A stretch of DNA of 64,000 nt from DYMC01 sp035406705 (GTDB taxonomy: Bacteria > Verrucomicrobiota > Lentisphaeria > Victivallales > GWF2-50-93), in contig CAYRRM010000003.1 in NCBI GenBank assembly GCA_964426675.1, positions 62,001 to 126,000 on the forward strand, written 5' to 3'. Position numbers and translations under genes: made by a program. Shown here one piece after another: positions 61,287 to 64,000 of the stretch. Numbering within the stretch: position 1 is the stretch's first letter; each line of letters begins with the position of its first letter. Below the pieces are notes generated by a model. The model saw only the letters and a program-made list of their open reading frames with translations, ran no database searches and was not told where the DNA came from.

Positions 61287-62054
61287 GTGGAAGATTTGAA
61301 CAAAATAGTAAAAGCATCAAATAGAGAAGTTTATAATAACTTATCTATTGAAGAGTACAATAAGAATGAGAGTCTATTTAATGAAGATCGCAAAAAAATA
61401 TATAGAGAAACACTAAGCTTCTGTTCTGAAAAATCTGGCAATGAAAGTCATCTTGATATAGGTACTGGTACAGGAAATATTTTGCGAATTTCGCAAGGCA
61501 TTTTTAAAAGGTTATATGCGATTGATATTAGTGAAAATATTTTAATTAAGATTAGAGAAAGTTTTCCAGAAGTAAATTTTGTAGCAGCTGATGCTGAAAA
61601 TCTACCGTTTAAAGATAATTCTTTTAATTGCGTTACTGCAAATGCACTTTTACATCATCTTGTGAGTCACGAAAAACTTTTTAAAGAAATTTTTCGTGTT
61701 CTGAAGCCAGAAGGAGCTATTTATACTGATCACGATCCCAATTATTTTTTTAATCGTTTTTACCGTTTATTCTATAAGTTTAAATACAGAAAAAAACATG
61801 GTTTTGGAAACTTAACCAACGATTTAGCTGAATATCACAATGTTTTTTCTCCTGGAATAAATCCAGAAGAACTTTCTGAAATAATGAAGAAAATTGGTTT
61901 TGTTGATGTAAAGATTAAATACAGGCTAACTGAAAGAACTACCTGGAAAGGATCTGCAAAATTTGCATTTACAATATTAAAACACTTAAATAAGATGTTT
62001 GATGCAAAGAGTTTCAGAACTCATTTCTCGATAATAGCATTTAAAGAAAGATAG
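61287..62054 (+). CDS. Class I SAM-dependent methyltransferase (Methyltransf_11 type)
   Basis: 255 residues. HLDIGTGTGNILRISQG is motif I, YAIDISENIL and FVAADAENLPFKDNSFNCVTANALLHHL are motifs II and III, FRVLKPEGAIYTDHDPNYFF follows. The C-terminal half has LTERTTWKGSAKFAFTILKHL. The substrate is not predictable; relatives methylate quinones, sugars or lipids. GTG start with GGGGA three bases upstream. It ends 7 bases before the convergent gene. Confidence 0.88.
   Translation: MEDLNKIVKASNREVYNNLSIEEYNKNESLFNEDRKKIYRETLSFCSEKSGNESHLDIGTGTGNILRISQGIFKRLYAIDISENILIKIRESFPEVNFVAADAENLPFKDNSFNCVTANALLHHLVSHEKLFKEIFRVLKPEGAIYTDHDPNYFFNRFYRLFYKFKYRKKHGFGNLTNDLAEYHNVFSPGINPEELSEIMKKIGFVDVKIKYRLTERTTWKGSAKFAFTILKHLNKMFDAKSFRTHFSIIAFKER
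61484..61494. repeat. Palindrome GCGA-ATT-TCGC
   Basis: TTGCGAATTTCGCAA inside motif I coding region of the methyltransferase (L-R-I-S-Q); last copy in the window. Confidence 0.85.
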
Positions 62055-62061
62055 AAAGAGA

Positions 62062-64000
62062 TTATTTTTTCTTTTTTTCTTTTTTATTATTAATTTTTTT
62101 CTCGTTATCAATTAGATATTTAAACCTAATCCAATTTATTGGCTCAAGAGGATTTCTTTGTAAGATAGAATATTGTTTTCCATTTTCTTCTTCGAGTACA
62201 ATATTAAATGCTATATCGCCTCTCATATCTCTTGGGAGATTTTTAGTACTTTTTATTGTATGAATAAAATTATCATAAAAGATAGTAGCCGGAATTTGAA
62301 TTTCTATAAAGCAATTATCTCCTGTTGGTAACATAGAAAAGTCATATTTCCATAAATCGTTTTTTTCAAAAGGAGCTTTGAAGGCTCCTTCGAGGCGCTT
62401 TTTATTAAAGCAAGCTCTTGCTCCATGAAGTAGTATCAATTTATATTTTGAATTTATTCCTTTTTCACCTATCTTTTTTATTATTTCAGGTGAATTTATA
62501 CTAATTGCAATAAAAATAAGCTGTTTATTATCTTTATTTGACAATATAGATGATACCTTAACTCCATTTTGTGCGTCGGCAAAATTATCAAGGTCCCATT
62601 CATCAGGGTAACCATCTATCTGAGCGTTAAAATCACTTTTTAGTTCGCCTTCGAAAACATATTTTTGTACATTTCCTGCATTTTCAATTGTTGTTTTTGA
62701 GAAATATCTAAGTTCTGAATCAATGAGTGCGGCAAAACCATCTTGTGTTGAAATAACGCCCGAGCATTCGAAACCGAGTTCTGGAAATGGCTGCAAATTT
62801 GTTTTTTTTGTTTCGGTATCCACAGTAAAAAGGGCAAAATCGTCAAATCTATTTCTCTGATCATTATTTTCTATAAAGAATAATGCCTTTGTTCCACAAA
62901 GAGCAGAAAGAAAAACAGAAGGTTTTGCCCAACTTTTTATCATGACTTCATAAATATCAGGTTCTTCATAATGAATTAATTTATTATTTTTTACGTCGTA
63001 TATAACAAAACCAAAGGGAGTTTTGTCATTTTTAGATGTTTTTGTATACACTGCTCCAGTAATTATGCCATCTACAACAGACGGAAAATTACAAAATCTA
63101 TACTCATTAATAGGAATTATTTTCCCCTTTTCATCTTCATAAACTGATACAATATCCGTATTAGTAAATAAGACGGACAAAAGGCTATCTAAAATTCGGA
63201 CATGACTACCTGTATTCCAATCCCAACGGTCAGATTTTATATTAAATAGATTTGTAAAGTTATTTTTACTTAATGAAAAAAGTCCTGTCCCTCTATTTAT
63301 CAAATATGTATTTCCTTTTAATGATACAATTGAAGCGTAATCATAAGGATTGTTTTTCAATGTTAATTCTGTAGTGAGTTCATATTTATCATTTTTTTTC
63401 TCAAAAAGTTTTAAATTTTTATCTTTTTCTCTGAAGTAGATTGAATTTCCACGATCAGCAACAAAAAGTGGATTATTATTTTTTATTTCAGAAACTAAAT
63501 TAAATTGATTGTTTTTAAATTCATAGACTTCTGTATTATTAGAGTATTTTCTTTTTATAAAAAGCCTTATTCCGTTTTCATTAGTTATTGTTGCTTTTAG
63601 AAAATCTAGAGAAAATTTCCTTTCTGGAAAAAGAGCTATAGGTATTCCAGTTTCAGTATTCAGAACAGTTACTGTCTTATCAAAGTTGTTTGATATAAAA
63701 GTAAAATTTTCTAATTCTATAATTGAAGACGATCTATAGGAGACAGGAACTGCCCATCGTAACTTAAAATCTTTTCCTAAACGCTGGAGGTAGTTTGCAG
63801 ATGATATATATGTGTGTGTGTGACTTGTTTTAAATACTGGTGAAATTAGATTTGTAACATTTTGTTCTATATATGAGTTTACAATTTGTGGTGCATTTTC
63901 AGCAGTTTGGCAAAGTTTTCCTATTAATGGTAAATTATTTTTCTTAAGGTATCCATAAATATTATTATTATGAATAATCTGTGGAATAAATGCTATTGGA
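62062..64000 (-). CDS. Large beta-rich protein with CBM9-like C-terminus, N-terminus outside the window
   Basis: The minus-strand frame stays open from 62062 to the right edge, giving at least 646 residues with no start in view; an apparent TTG at 63360 is internal. The first 400 or so residues visible are repeating short beta-strand units with Asn-rich loops (for example GNSIYFREKDKNL, GNTYLINRGTGLF), like a beta-propeller. From about 240 residues before the end, IDGYPDEWDLDNFADAQNG is the opening of a carbohydrate-binding family 9-like domain. A poly-Lys tail (KKINNKKEKKKK) ends it. Location and ligand cannot be told without the N-terminus. Confidence 0.72.
   Translation of the reverse strand, partial: PIAFIPQIIHNNNIYGYLKKNNLPLIGKLCQTAENAPQIVNSYIEQNVTNLISPVFKTSHTHTYISSANYLQRLGKDFKLRWAVPVSYRSSSIIELENFTFISNNFDKTVTVLNTETGIPIALFPERKFSLDFLKATITNENGIRLFIKRKYSNNTEVYEFKNNQFNLVSEIKNNNPLFVADRGNSIYFREKDKNLKLFEKKNDKYELTTELTLKNNPYDYASIVSLKGNTYLINRGTGLFSLSKNNFTNLFNIKSDRWDWNTGSHVRILDSLLSVLFTNTDIVSVYEDEKGKIIPINEYRFCNFPSVVDGIITGAVYTKTSKNDKTPFGFVIYDVKNNKLIHYEEPDIYEVMIKSWAKPSVFLSALCGTKALFFIENNDQRNRFDDFALFTVDTETKKTNLQPFPELGFECSGVISTQDGFAALIDSELRYFSKTTIENAGNVQKYVFEGELKSDFNAQIDGYPDEWDLDNFADAQNGVKVSSILSNKDNKQLIFIAISINSPEIIKKIGEKGINSKYKLILLHGARACFNKKRLEGAFKAPFEKNDLWKYDFSMLPTGDNCFIEIQIPATIFYDNFIHTIKSTKNLPRDMRGDIAFNIVLEEENGKQYSILQRNPLEPINWIRFKYLIDNEKKINNKKEKKKK

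Noticed and set aside
63807..63823. TATATGTGTGTGTGTG microsatellite-like run
   Set aside because: Short and inside an open coding frame (T-H-T-H-T); too short to call phase variation.
1..64000. CRISPR array, rRNA or prophage
   Set aside because: No regularly spaced direct repeats, rRNA-like sequence or phage structural genes were seen.

Overview
The window looks like chromosomal DNA from an AT-rich (by eye about one-third G+C), diderm, probably fermentative bacterium. An outer membrane is implied by BamA, an LpoB-like lipoprotein and two secretin-like proteins. The PVC superphylum (Lentisphaerota or a neighbour) is my best guess, not a proof. It rests on prepilins with an FTLIELLVVI-type start, a GH116-like glycosidase end, a sulfatase, a long PPi-dependent phosphofructokinase and a carboxynorspermidine-synthase-like enzyme. 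TTG and GTG starts are frequent. There is no rRNA, CRISPR array, prophage or intact insertion sequence.

Layout. 1-7 kb: C-terminal end of a GH116-like glycosidase, a secreted coiled-coil protein, two prepilins, TatA, an orphan oligopeptide permease, an MFS carrier and a sulfatase. 7-19 kb: radical SAM protein, WecA-like transferase, a cluster of CASDH-like enzyme / threonine aldolase / alpha-beta hydrolase, a C39-like peptidase, a nucleotide-sugar epimerase, metX-metW, ftsQ and trmL. 19-32 kb: a sugar-catabolism pair with divergent AraC regulator, LpoB, gltX, an HtpX-type protease with zinc ribbon, a methyltransferase, two tandem membrane/helical proteins of unknown function, a PfkB kinase, LemA and DUF4126. 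32-39 kb: a transposase remnant, tRNA-Pro(TGG), then metY-rrf2, nitroreductase, a GT39-like membrane protein, hisC and a polysaccharide deacetylase. 39-47 kb: mnmA and a complete pstSCAB-phoU-phoB-phoR operon. 47-52 kb: two secretin-like paralogues and a secreted toroid-repeat protein. 52-64 kb: bamA, pfp, rny, fthC, rarA, rmlC, a zinc-ribbon protein, a methyltransferase and a large partial envelope protein with a CBM9-like end.

Working together: metX, metW and metY (with an Rrf2 regulator) give a direct-sulfhydrylation methionine route in two places. The pst-pho operon is a full phosphate-starvation system. Its promoter region has three heptamers repeating every 11 bp, the layout of a Pho box. 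Two of the same heptamers at the same spacing lie before the secretin pair, so I infer a phosphate-controlled secretin system.

Two DNA-level patterns stand out. (1) The palindrome GCGA-WWW-TCGC, usually as TTGCGAAAWTCGCAA, occurs 17 times. All copies are inside coding regions and they use all three reading frames. (2) A MITE-like repeat of about 229 bp has three copies (one internally deleted), each between convergent genes.
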